Shown: piece after piece, positions 21,476-31,829 of the stretch
Layout of the letters: each line of letters begins with the position of its first letter
Numbering within the stretch: the stretch's first letter is position 1
Assembly (NCBI GenBank): GCA_031763025.1
Contig: JASSKH010000017.1
Location: forward strand, 7,225,361 to 7,289,360
Direction of reading: 5' to 3'
Length of the DNA stretch: 64,000 bases
From: Macrocystis pyrifera
Taxonomy: Eukaryota; Sar; Phaeophyceae; Laminariales; Laminariaceae
Notes under the pieces: model-generated
Told to the model about the DNA's origin: nothing
The model's database searches: none
What the model saw: only the letters and a program-made list of their open reading frames with translations
Made by a program: the position numbers and the translations under genes

Positions 21476-22590
21476 CAGCCGAACCTTTGACGATTACTAA
21501 CACATTTCGCGACGTAGAAGACGCGAATACCAGTACAATTATTCGGTCTCTGAATCTGACAGCAACCGACAGCGGTCTTCAGATACAGAGTCAACAATTG
21601 GAGGATGATTTTACCGAGAGCTTTGTCGTCGAATCACAAAGCGAGTCAAGTACATGGTTGGTAAGGTACCCTCCTCCACCCGTTCGACGTACACCACCTT
21701 CCCGTGCCCACTTTCCTCCGGACGTTTGCATTCTTTTATTGTTTTTCGGTTTTTCCCTCCCCTTCTTCTCCCGGGTATATGACTCCCGCCCTCCCAAACC
21801 AGCCCGGGCACGGGTCCCTTTTCCACCCCTCCCAGTACGAAACCCCCGGGCCAGCCAGCGTCGTTCAAGAAATTCAAGATACTGTTCTCTATACTATGTT
21901 ACTACAGCTAAGTCCGCAGAAGTGCCTCTACACTTTCTCTTCATACGGGTCTACAAGGTCGTATCTCTATACCTCCTTCCATCACGGGACACGAGCGGGA
22001 CCACCCAAGCCCAAATATATCGATTTATTCTCGGGCTTTGAGGGAGTTGACATCGGTGGTGCAAGGTTCTGAAAAAGTTTTTAAGCCTAGCCACGCCATG
22101 GTGTTACAGGTAGTGCGTACCAGTGTTTGTAGACAGTTTCCTGCTTTGACTCCGGTATTGTACCCGGGTGAATTGATGACTGCGGTAGAGCCTTTTCCTT
22201 CAGTCTCGGCCATGTGGCAGGCTCATGAAGTGCACGCGACGAATAATACATCTGCCATAAATGGCGAAATATATTTTTCCTTTTCCTCTCCCGGAGGCCA
22301 CACGACGTTCTCGTCATCCCCGCCGTCATCGGCTCCTGCTCAGCAGACGCGTTTGCGCAATCATTCGAACCGGAATCAACAAGGCTCCCAACGCAACCCC
22401 TTTGTCATGAACGTCTCTATGTCCCCAGACACTGACCCTTTCACTCTGAGTTACAACCACTGGCCTCTCGAACACTTCGACAAAGCGTACATGGTGTCTG
22501 CCACGTTTTCGACCACCGACCCCCCCCCTCTGGAGCCCTCTCCTTGGCGCTAATGCCAGAGCGACCGCTCTCCGCACATGGCGTGGCATA

Positions 22591-22632
22591 TGCCTCAACT
22601 GCGGCGGGCAGGACCACAGCGTCAAAACGTGC
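22591..22632 (+). other. CCHC zinc knuckle motif
   Basis: Cys codons 22591, 22600 and 22630 and His codon 22615 with the exact retroviral nucleocapsid spacing. A basic Arg/Ser/Asn-rich frame (e.g. SYRRGQYERTVQRNSKSY, 22725 on) follows and would suit the RNA-binding tail. Confidence 0.85.
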
Positions 22633-23121
22633 CAAAGCCCTTTATAAACAAGTAAGGTATTCTCAACCCCCGACTTGGCCAACTCAACGACGGAGGCTAC
22701 GCTTTTCAACAGTGGCAACAACATATGCTCTCGTACCGTCGGGGACAATACGAGCGCACTGTACAACGAAACTCGAAGTCTTATTCCAAGCGATCCAACT
22801 CGAGGAGACATAACTCTGCCGGCAATTCCAATAACAACCGCCGGTCCAACTCCCATTGTAAAAATGAGCGCTCCCACAGCAACTCCGGCCGTGCTGCAGG
22901 CTCTCAGTGGACAAACTACTCTCCCAACAACCACCACTCTCGGAGATAATTCGGCATCACAGCTCACTCCCCCCTCCCCTCGAGGACCTCCCTCATCTGC
23001 CCTCACCGTAACCGGTCCCACAACCCAGACCTCCAATACCCCAGCTAACGTGCGCCTCGGTCCTTCACAACACGGAGGCAATAAAAACTCCCGGCAACCG
23101 GGCACCTTCCGTACTAACTGA

Positions 23122-24933
23122 CCAGCCGATGGTGAAGAGCCGCTCGCGACTTCACCAGCGGCACTACACGCGACCGCGCCGGGTACCTCTCTGGATCCTC
23201 GGGCAGTGTATTTTTCAGGAGCTGCCGGCTCTACTTACTCTCCCGACCTGTCCCCCTCTTTTCTCTCCTCTTCTAACCTATCTTCATTATCAACCCCTCG
23301 ATCTAGGGTTGGCTCCCTTGTTCAAGCGGTTGGTTTGAGGTGTGGGCAGGAGGAGGTGGGCACACCGAGCACTCCCTCAACGCTCCCCTCGGTGTCCCCA
23401 GTCGATGCGCAACGCCGCGCCTTGCCCAACATTGCCGAAATGTCTACGGATCTTGCCAATCTTGTGGGCGACACGACAACAACGGCCAACAGCGGTGTCC
23501 GCTCCCTCTCCGGCTCTGCTCTTCCCCCAGGGCCATCGACTCCCAACTCATCTACGTCCTGTGACGAACGAAGTTATCGGCACACGTCAACCGGCGTCCG
23601 TCGATCCCGGACAGCACATACTTCGACCTCCGTTGGTTCTACAGGATCTCCCGGACTCGTAGCTGCCCGCCCCGTGCTGACCGCACCACTCTCCCTGGGC
23701 CCAAGGACGTCATCCGCGGAAGACTCGACCAAGTCTCCAAGATTATGCCAGGAGCCACCTGTACCGACACCCACACCCCGGTCACGGACTACTACAGGTA
23801 CCGCATGTTCTTCCGAGTTATTCCCTCCTCTGCATACGTTAAATGCTGTTGGCAGGGACTCCCAGGGTGCTCCGTCACGAGCGTCTCGCCGTCACGTACA
23901 TCCTCCCGGGGCCTCGTCACAATCGACCTTACCCCACACGTTTTCGGGGAGCGAAGTCATCTCACCCACGCCTTCCCCGACAACATCCCACACAACGGCC
24001 CCCTCTCCACTCCCCTCGACCCTGAGCCCCTCCCAAATTCTTTTTTTTTGGGATCATTCCTCGGTCTTTTCCCAGTGGTATCCTTCGACGTTCACCGTAG
24101 ACAACGGGCACTACAAATGTGCGGAACAGTACATGATGTCGGAAAAGGCCAAGATTTTCGGCGACACAGCAACTCGCCGGAAGATCATGTCCTCTCCGAA
24201 TCTCGCACAACAAAAACGCCTCGGCCGCTCCGTTTTCAATTTTAATCAAGAGCTTTGGGTACAGCATAGGTACGACATCGTTTTCAAGAGCAATCTCGCC
24301 AAGTTTTCGGCTCCCCCTTTACAACAACAACTAGTAGACACCGGCGACAAGTTCCTCGCCGAAGCAGGTCCTTACAATCTTGTCTGGGGCATCGGCTTCA
24401 GGTGTGACGATACGCGAGCCTTACAACCTCCTCACTGGCCGGGACTCGACCTGTTGGGCGACATCCTCATGAAGATCCGTCACCAGCTTGCCTCCCCCCC
24501 TCCACTCCCGCCTGCCCTCCGCGCCTCTCGCGTCTCACCCTCTGAAAATGGGATCCACGAGATCAGCGCAACCGTTCCAACTTCTACACCCCACTCCACG
24601 CTGGACCACCTACTGCCCCCTTTCCTTCCTGAAGCCACTCCTCCGCACGCACTGGTCTCTGCCATTTCATCCAGAGCTGCTCTCCCTCCTGCGCTCCCCT
24701 CCTTCATTGCCGAACACGGACCAGGCCTCTCGAGCGGTATAGTTACCGTCGACGATGCCTCCTTTACGACCAGGATCAAAGTACACGGTGGACCCTCCGC
24801 ATCCAACCGCTACAGCCTAGTAGCTCTCTTGAACACCGGCTCCCCCCAGACCTTCATCTCCGCTGAAGCTTGGGCCTATATGAAGCACAGCAACGCTGCG
24901 TCGGACATCTGTGAACAACACGCTTCCTCCTAG
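23122..24933 (+). CDS. NADAR domain and aspartic protease segment of polyprotein
   Basis: One open frame. A Ser/Thr/Pro-rich linker (first in-frame ATG at 23440) leads to a complete NADAR domain at 24037-24489. Visible motifs are FFWDHSSVFSQWYP, FTVDNGHYKCAEQYMMSEKA, LGRSVFNFNQELW, LVDTGDKFLAEAGPYNLVWG and DILMKIRHQL. NADAR (YbiA-like) proteins act on NAD/ADP-ribose derivatives; some remove ADP-ribose from guanine in nucleic acid. A second linker precedes the protease LLNTGSPQTFIS (24826 on), where the catalytic Asp is Asn (AAC at 24832), so the protease is dead in this copy. The frame ends with TAG at 24931, where about 230 bp present in copy 1 is deleted. Upstream, the same frame is open back to a TGA at 23119. 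The role of NADAR in the element is inferred only. Confidence 0.88.
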   Translation, partial: PADGEEPLATSPAALHATAPGTSLDPRAVYFSGAAGSTYSPDLSPSFLSSSNLSSLSTPRSRVGSLVQAVGLRCGQEEVGTPSTPSTLPSVSPVDAQRRALPNIAEMSTDLANLVGDTTTTANSGVRSLSGSALPPGPSTPNSSTSCDERSYRHTSTGVRRSRTAHTSTSVGSTGSPGLVAARPVLTAPLSLGPRTSSAEDSTKSPRLCQEPPVPTPTPRSRTTTGTACSSELFPPLHTLNAVGRDSQGAPSRASRRHVHPPGASSQSTLPHTFSGSEVISPTPSPTTSHTTAPSPLPSTLSPSQILFFWDHSSVFSQWYPSTFTVDNGHYKCAEQYMMSEKAKIFGDTATRRKIMSSPNLAQQKRLGRSVFNFNQELWVQHRYDIVFKSNLAKFSAPPLQQQLVDTGDKFLAEAGPYNLVWGIGFRCDDTRALQPPHWPGLDLLGDILMKIRHQLASPPPLPPALRASRVSPSENGIHEISATVPTSTPHSTLDHLLPPFLPEATPPHALVSAISSRAALPPALPSFIAEHGPGLSSGIVTVDDASFTTRIKVHGGPSASNRYSLVALLNTGSPQTFISAEAWAYMKHSNAASDICEQHASS

Positions 24934-24936
24934 CCA

Positions 24937-25980
24937 CCCCTTACAAGGATGACCTCTCCACTTTCATCCACGACAACCGACCTTCGCACGACACCCTACA
25001 CCTCGAGTTCGCCGGCGCTCACGCAGTCTCGCTTTCGGCTACGCCGTCTCTCGTCCAGGTTAATCTGGTCGCGTCCCTCCGGCATTCCGGCACTCACCGA
25101 CCACTACCTCGTTGACATGCTTCCCCGCGACGACCTTGACTCCGAAACCGAAATCTTCGTCGCCAACGGCTACCAACATATCCCGCTCTCGGGATTCATT
25201 GATCTTGAACCAGGCGACCTTCTGGGGACTTCCTCCTCTCCCCTCATACAAATTCCGGTCTCAGCACTGCAAGGTCTCCCCGCAACGTCACCTCCAGCCT
25301 CCTCTGTTATCGACGTTCACGCCCTGCACGACAACATCCCCGTGCATGACGACGGTACACCCCCCGCGGACCCCCCCAAGACCCCTTGCCGCAAACTCCT
25401 GGAACGCCTATCTGCCGACCAACGGACAAGATTCTTCCGCCTCTGGGACCGACTTCCGCTACACCTCCGCGAAATCTCCTTCGACCTCCGCGGTTCTGGT
25501 TGGTCCCCTTCGGTCATCACAGCTCTGGGGGACGAGTTCCCCGACGTTTTCTCCACGTCCATAACCGACTTCGGCTCGTGCTCCCTTATTCCGTTCAAGA
25601 TTTCCATCCCCCCGGATAGCGCCCCCGTCTTTTCCCGCCCTTACCGCATTAACCCTATTCTCGCCAAGCAGGCCGACGCTGTGCTCGACCAATGTCTGGC
25701 TGCCGGCCTGATACAGCACTCCACTTCCCCATACGCCAGCCCTATGGTTGCCATTCCCAAGAAAGACGGCAACGTTCGAATAACCGTGAACTACAAAAAT
25801 CCTAACGCCATCAGCTCCCCGGGCCAACTGCCCATCCCCCGCGTCGACGAGGTTCTCGACTCCCTCGGTAAAAGCCGCGCCTTCTCCCTGTTCGATCTCG
25901 TGTCTTCGTTCCGCCAAATCACCATCGACAAGGACACCATACCCCTGACTGCCTTCTGCACGCCACCCGACTCTTCGAGT
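24937..25980 (+). pseudogene. post-protease linker and RT fingers/motif A
   Basis: After an out-of-frame start (the early part matches copy 1 in another frame), the open frame carries HYLVDMLPRDDLDSETEIF, PADPPKTPCRKLLERLSADQ, the RT entry RPYRINPILAKQADAVLDQ, SPYASPMVAIPKKDGNVRI and SLFDLVSSFRQITIDKD with the motif A Asp at 25894. The frame is lost after LTAFCTPP near 25970, before motif B, by a small deletion relative to copy 1 (CTPTRRFEWLV). Confidence 0.9.
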
Positions 25981-25982
25981 GG

Positions 25983-27290
25983 CTCGTCATGCCCCAAGGC
26001 AGCAGCGCCGCGCCTGGCTGGTTTGTCAAGGTCATCAACGAGGTCACCAAAGACCTTGACCGCGTGGCGGCCTACCTCGACGACGTCATATTTTTCGACC
26101 CCGACCCCGCGGCCCACGTCGCCAATACCCGCTCCCTTCTCGAACGCTTTCGAAAACACAACCTCAAGCTCTCCCCGTCCAAAGCCATGCTTGGCGCTAC
26201 CAGCGCCGACTTTTTGGGACACACCATTTCCTCCTCCGGCGTTAGCCCTAACGCCGACAAGGTTGCCGCCCTAGCTCAGATGCTCATGCCTACGAACACC
26301 AAACAAGTGCGCTCACTCCTCGGAGGCATTGGATACTACCGTAATTTCCTGAAGAACCTCTCCTCTCCGCTCCGACCCATTAACGCCCTGCTCAAACAAG
26401 GCGTTAAGTTCGTTTTCACCCCGGAAATTGAAACTATCGTTCGCCAGATTCTCCACGAACTCGCTACCCCTCCGATCTTGGTATACCCAGACTGGGATGC
26501 CGTTACCGACAACTCCCGACATTTTCGCCGGTACTGCGACCCCAGCATCGACGATTTTGGCGCGACTCTCGAACAAGAACAACCAGACGGTTCCGTCCAT
26601 CCCATCGTCTTTATCAGCCGCACCACTCTCCACAACGAACGATCCTGGACCCCCCTCGGCCTCGAAGCCGGTAGCATCGTTTGGGCCATCAAACGCCTCC
26701 GCAGCCACCTCTGGTCCACCAAGGTCCACATCTACTCTGACCACAAGGTACTTGAGAGTATCGCTAAAGTCGTTGAACACAACGCTCGCGTCCAACGCTG
26801 GCTTGAAACCCTCTCCGCCTACTCTTACACCTTGGAGTACCGAAAAGGCTCAGGTAATGGCAATGCCGACTTCCTGTCCCGACTCCCACTACCAGCGACC
26901 GATCTCGACCGCACCGGACCCAACCGCCTCACCACTCCCGCCATCGGTATCTACCTTATCCAAGCCTGCGGTTTTACTCCAATCGATCCCTTCACCCCGG
27001 GCATCGGTTTGGGTGGGCTCGTCCCACCCTCAACCGCTCCCTGCGACACCATCCCACCACTCCCTTGCACCGAAAACGACTTTGGCGATTTCCGCCTGGA
27101 CGGACCACGCATGGACAACTCGGACTTGGTTCTCACCCCCTGCTCTATTGTGACTTCTACCGCCGTTCAAGATCTCGCCGCTGGATCGCCTCGCAGCCCT
27201 CCCGCCGGCCACCGCCTCGCCCAAGATCCCGCCGCTGGACCGCCTCGCAGCCTCCCCGCCGGCCCCCGCCTTGCCCAAGACACTGCCGCT
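25983..27290 (+). pseudogene. RT palm and RNase H
   Basis: Continues in another frame with MPQGSSAAPGWF (motif B), AAYLDDVIFFDPD (motif C Asp pair at 26079-26084), DFLGHTISSSGV and GGIGYYRNFLKNLSSPL. RNase H follows: DPSIDDFGATLEQEQ, LEAGSIVWAIKRLR, IYSDHKVLES, RKGSGNGNADFLSRLP, giving all four acidic residues. RT-RNase H makes double-stranded cDNA from element RNA in the particle. The frame runs into the repeat array and is shifted near 27290 by a ~25-bp deletion within a repeat unit, which disconnects it from integrase. Confidence 0.93.
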
Positions 27291-28235
27291 GGCCCCGCCT
27301 TGCTCAAGATCCCGCCGCTGGACCGCCTCGCAGCCTTCCCGCCGGCCCCCGCCTTGCTCAAGATTCCGCCGCTGGACCACCTCGCAGCCTTCCCGCCGGC
27401 CCCCGCCTTGCTCAAGATCCCGCCGCTGGACGGCCTCGCAGCCATCCCGCCGCCCCCCGCCTTGCCCAAGACAATGCCGCTGGATCGTCTCGCAGACTCC
27501 CCGCCGGCCCCCTCTTTGCTCAAGATCCCGCCGCTGGATCGCCTCGCAGCCCTCCCTCCGGCCCCCGCCTTGCTCAAGATTCCGCCGCTGGACCGCCTCG
27601 CAGACTCCCTGCCGGCCCCCGCCTTGCTCAGGATCCCGCCGCTGGACCGCCTCGCAGCCCTCCCGCCGGCTACCGCCTTGCCCAAGACACTGCCGCTGGA
27701 CCGCCTCGCAGACTCCCCGCCGGCCCCCGCTTTGCTCAAGATCCCGCCGCTGGACCGCCTCGCAGCCTTCTCGCCGGAACCCGCCTTGCTCAAGATTCCG
27801 CCGCTGGACCGCCTCGCAGCGCTCCCGCCGGCCCCCGCCTTGCTCAGGATCCCGCCGCTGGACCGCCTCGCAGCCCTCCCGCCGGTCCCCGCCTTGCCCA
27901 AGACACTGCCGCTGGACCGCCTGGCAGACTCCCCGCCGGCCCCCGCTTTGCTCAAGATCCCGCCGCTGGACCACCTCGCAGCCATCCCGCCGGGCCCCGC
28001 CTTGCCCAAGGCACTGCCGCTGGATCGTCTCGCAGACTCCCCGCCGGCCCCCGCTTTGCTCAAGATATCGCCGCTGGATCGCCTCGCAGCCATCCCGCCG
28101 GCCCCCGCCTTGCTCAGGATCCCGCCGCTGGACCGCCTCGCAGCCCTCCCGCCGGCCCCCGCCTTGCTCAAGACCCCGCCACCGGACCGCCTCGCAGCCT
28201 CCCCGCCGGCCCCCGCTTTGCCCAAGACTCCACCG
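27165..28235 (+). repeat. 54-bp coding tandem repeat, ~20 units
   Basis: Between RNase H and integrase. Unit core CCGCTGGACCGCCTCGCAGC plus CCTCCCGCCGGCCCCCGCC and TTGCTCAAGATCCCG, 54 bp. The frame that continues into integrase reads GPRLAQDPAAGPPRSLPA. Copy 1 has 9 units. Long frames on the minus strand here are artefacts of repetition. Confidence 0.93.
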
Positions 28236-29329
28236 TCAACTCGCTTCGCAGCGCCTTCGTCGGTCACCTCTCTATCCTCGACCCCATCGCCGAATCGCCT
28301 TCCAGCTCCGAGGAAGCCGCCGTGGCCGCTGGCGCTCCTGCTGGTGTGGCTTTCAGGCCACCCTTCGTCTCCCCATCGCCCACCTTGGGCGTCTCACCTT
28401 CGGCCACTCGTACCTCGTCGGGCCTAATTTCTTCTCGGACCCGTCGTCGTTCTGCCGCTGCTGCTGGGACCCCCCTTACTACTACGGACTACGGATTTGG
28501 CCGTCGAACGTCAACTACGGCAGTCTCAATACCTTCACCAACCCACCGCCGTCCACCTGCCGTCGCACCCAGGCCACTGCCTCGGCGACCGGATGCAGCT
28601 CGTCGCAGCGCCGCTCAAGACTCGCCCTCACCAGCGACTCCAGCCGGCGCTACGCCACCAGTGTTCCTGCCACCACCACAGTCCACCGCCCCAGGGCCTT
28701 CTCCCCCGCCCTCCCCAACTCAACCACTCCCACTACCTGAACCCATTGTCCGGTCTGCTGACGACCCACACCTTAGTTCCTGCGTTGAGCGTTACACCTC
28801 CACCGACTGGGCGCGCGAACAACGCACCGAACCCCTTTGCTCAGCTACCATACGATATCTTTCCTTGGGCTCACCTTCACCACCGGGCGACTTCTTAAAC
28901 TACATTCCCTCGACCCGTCGGCCACTTTTCTCGGAGGTCCTCGCCCTCGCCGCGAAAGGCCAGCTGCATACAACCGACGACGACACAGTCCTTCTCGTTC
29001 ACCGACCACACATGACTCCCCTGGGCCAACCTCGTACGACTACGCCGCAACCCCTCACATCGCCACCTCGCATTTACGTCCCAATGTTGATGCGACCGTG
29101 GGTCCTACACACTTGCCACTCCGCCACCTTTTGCCACCTGGGTGTTGCTCGGACACTCAGTATGCTTATGCGCTTCTACTGGTGGATCGGCATGGACATC
29201 TCCACCCGCTGGTGGCTTCGTCGCTGCCTCAAGTGCCAGGCGCGAAAGTCTTCGCGCCAAACAATTCGTTGGCCCACCCTCTCTCTGCCGCTACCAAACG
29301 GCCCCGGTATTCTCGTCAGCGTCGACTAA
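28236..29329 (+). pseudogene. linker and integrase zinc domain
   Basis: After the repeats comes a Ser/Pro/Arg-rich linker (SSGLISSRTRRRSAAAAG), then RSADDPHLSSCVERYTSTDW, an acidic LHTTDDDTVLLVHRPH and the integrase HHCC finger: LHTCHSATFCHLGVARTL with RCLKCQ. It ends at GPGILVSVD followed by TAA (29327-29329). The Asp before the stop is the first residue of the catalytic triad. The same stop is present in copy 1. Confidence 0.9.
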
Positions 29330-30451
29330 ATCGGGCCCTTACCCATCACGCCTCGGGGCAACGCCTACATCCTGCTTTTCACCGACCGTTTCAGCCGCCG
29401 CGCCGACATGTATGCCACTACTGAGGCCGAGTTCACAGCATCCGGCACAGCCGATATCCTCATCGACCGCTACATCCCTCTCTGGGGATGCCCCGTTACT
29501 CTCCTTCCCGACAACGGTCCACAATTCTGCGTCAAACTCTGCCGCGCCCTCTATGAACGCCTCGGCATCAACAAAATCTCCACGAGTTCCTACCACCCCT
29601 GCACCAACGGCGGCGTCGAACGCGTCAACCACACCATGGCCATGATGCTCGCCATGGTCGGAAACGAACTGCAAAACGATTGGGACTTGCATCTTCCTCA
29701 CGTCGAAAGCGCCTACAACAACTCCGTCAGCCCCGTGACCGGGTTGGCCCCCAACGAACTACACATTGGCCGGCTACCTCGCCTCCCCCTCACCGTGTTC
29801 GACTCTCCCAACATCGGTGGACATCAAAGCCTCAACCGGGACCAGCTCGCTTACATTGACCTCGCTACTGCTCGCCAGCAACGCGCCTACCGCGCCGTCC
29901 GGGAACCCCACGCGGTCTACGTCTCGCGCCTCGACCGCCGCAACGCTCCCATCATGGACGCCCTCCGCTTTTCCCCTCCGTTCTCTGTGGGCGGTTGGGC
30001 ATGGATCTACAACACCGCTGCCACTATTCGCTAGGGTGCCAAGAAAGACACCGACGCCACCGTTCTCAAGACCAAACTCTCCTTCAACTGGATTGGCCCG
30101 TTCAAGATTCTTGCCGTGGGCCCAGCACCAGCCTCGGCCGTTCCGGATGGACGGCCCCTTCACGACAAGCTCCTGTGCATCGACCTTCCCTCGGACATGC
30201 CGGGGCGGGACTCCAAGCACCGCGTCTCCGTTCTCCGCTGCAAGCCCTGCCGGAACCCCGACGACATCGACGATATCCCCAAACACCTACCAGCCGAACT
30301 ATCGAAGTACGTGCTCAGCTCCTTCTCCACCAAGTCCCCGCCCTTCCACGTCACCTTTGACGACATCTCTCCACCGCCCGAACGCCTCGAGGTCGATCAG
30401 ATCTCGGGACACAACAACTCGTTCGTGGTCGGGGAGGCGTTCTCGCCGTGA
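29330..30451 (+). pseudogene. integrase catalytic core and C-terminal part
   Basis: In frame with the zinc domain once the shared TAA is ignored. Visible are IGPLP, AYILLFTDRFSRRADMY, LLPDNGPQFC and GGVERVNHTM (Asp to Glu spacing 35). A TAG at 30032-30034 replaces the Gln codon (CAA) of copy 1. The GPF/Y-like LSFNWIGPFK segment and the start of the chromodomain (PPERLEVDQISGH) follow. The frame ends at 30449-30451 after a local change (HNNSFVVGEAFSP) that does not occur in copy 1. Confidence 0.92.
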
Positions 30452-30999
30452 TGTACGAAACACACTGGGCCGGACTCCTTAGCCCTTCTTGGGAATACGA
30501 ACGAGATCTGCAGCTTCACCGACCCCACATCCTTCGCTATGTGTCAGGCACCCCTTCCCGGCATCGCCAGACCAACCGGTTATACCGCCAGATGCGCATC
30601 GGGGCCGCTCACCGCGAACTATCGCGGTCCCGGGGCGAAATCTTCCTCGCCCCCGGGTACAGCCTCGTACCACGCACTCTCTGGCTTCACCGCTTCAGCT
30701 CTTCACCTCTACCCGCTGGGGCGCACCTCTGGTACAAGGCCCGCGATGGACTCTGGTGGTTGGGCAAAGTTGCCCCCCGCGCCTCGACCAACACCTCCTC
30801 CGCTGACTCCTACATCGTCCGATTCCTCGACGACCCGGGCCCGATCAAGATTACTCTACTGCCGTCTTTTTACACCACTTCACGGAGCGCGACCCAAGGA
30901 TCCTGGTGCCTTCAGCGTCATCAGGCCGGAGGACTAGCACGCGTGTATTACGTAATTCCAATGCACCCCCCCCCACCACTCGTCCGCTCGACAAGTTGA
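30448..30999 (+). pseudogene. chromodomain end and Tudor/SH3-like tail
   Basis: Begins with YETHWAGLLSPSWEYERDLQ and ILRY, the C-terminal part of a chromodomain (aromatic residues and the SWE signature), in the frame after the chromodomain frameshift. After a Pro/Arg linker comes a compact module: HLWYKARDGLWWLGKV, SYIVRFLDDPGPIKI, then GSWCLQ. The WYKAR-x-GLWWLG-x-V and YIVRFLDD pattern resembles Tudor/PWWP-type beta barrels that read methylated histones. This is a resemblance by eye, not proven. In copy 1 this module is deleted with its 3' region. Confidence 0.65.
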
Positions 31000-31829
31000 C
31001 AGTAGCTGATGGTGGGCGGATGCGTTAGATTGTTGTGTACTAGTTTCAGGCCGGGATGTTCTGTGCGTTCCCTGTCTGGGACACGCGTTCGCCTTGTGTG
31101 TTGATTCCATCTAGCACCCGACCTTCCGTTTTCTTCACTAGGACGCAATTCGCAACAAAAAGTGTTGTCGTACCTCCAGGGTCTACCTTTCTGTTGTACC
31201 TTCTCTTTGCCTTTCCTTAGAGGTGGTCTTTCGGTCTGCTGGTCCTTCTTATTTTTCTTCTTTCTTCTTTTTCCTTCCTTCTTGTCTCTGTTCTTTTTCT
31301 TTTTTTTCTCTCCTTTCTTCTTTGTTCCTTTTCTTCGTTTTTTTTTGTTTTGGTTTAAAAAACACCTAGGGACCTTGTTGTGTCCTTCTCGCTCTAGCTT
31401 CATGTGGACTTCGTCCCTACATCAAGTCTATTGCCGGCGTTTCCATTAGCTTCCTAGTTCGTGCGTTACCTTGCTCGATCTTTCCCACCTTTCTCATAGG
31501 CCTACAACGCGGATAGCCACGACTTTTTTTTTTATCGGGCCTACAGAAGCCGGCCGCCCCTTGGTGTTTCTCGTATTTTGCCGCGGCCGACATCCTTTTC
31601 TGTCGTTGCTCTTTCGTTTTCTTCACGTTTTCCTTCTCTGGCACGAATGCTGCCTACCAGAGGCGTCTTAGCCTCATTTACGAGGTGTGGGTTGGTCTAT
31701 GGTCTCATTGGGTTGTCGTTTGTTTTGAATAGCAGTATCTTCGACCCCCTCTTCCGAGTTTCTAATGTCTAAGTAGCCATCTCTGTATCGTCGTGGGATC
31801 TGCATCTACGGCTATTCAGGTTGGGCTAA
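31000..31829 (+). other. 3' untranslated region of the element
   Basis: Non-coding. 31160-31350 is strongly pyrimidine-rich. Part (31530-31829) is duplicated in inverse at 19086-19391. No clear polypurine tract stands at the LTR edge: the last bases are GGTTGGGCTAA. Confidence 0.7.

Larger units (their letters stand above)
20387..22647 (+). pseudogene. gag-like region with CCHC zinc knuckle
   Basis: Gag would form the particle shell and package RNA. The region begins with an ATG at 20387 (MSPRIVLFHEAIYSLDFDDE) read to 20947, continues through a 30-residue repeat block, and then in three further frames up to 22553 (VVQGSEKVFKPSHAMVLQVV, FVMNVSMSPDTDPFTLSYN). It ends with CLNCGGQDHSVKTC (22591-22632), a perfect C-x2-C-x4-H-x4-C knuckle, before a TAA at 22645. 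At least four frame changes make this copy unable to produce a full Gag. No capsid motif is recognisable, so only the knuckle and the position support the name. Confidence 0.65.

Noticed and set aside
22000-22070. DLFSGFEG resembling motif I of a cytosine methyltransferase
   Set aside because: No other methyltransferase motif follows and the frame ends within a few residues.
27030-28267. Minus-strand open frames of 314 and 366 codons across the 54-bp array
   Set aside because: The repeat length is a multiple of three and GC-rich, so every frame is open. The plus-strand frame links RNase H and integrase and is the coding one.
29321-30040. Alternative genetic code (TAA as Tyr, TAG as Gln)
   Set aside because: The TAA and TAG sites would fit, but the element is also broken by many frameshifts, and other frames end at ordinary stops. 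Decay explains all of it.
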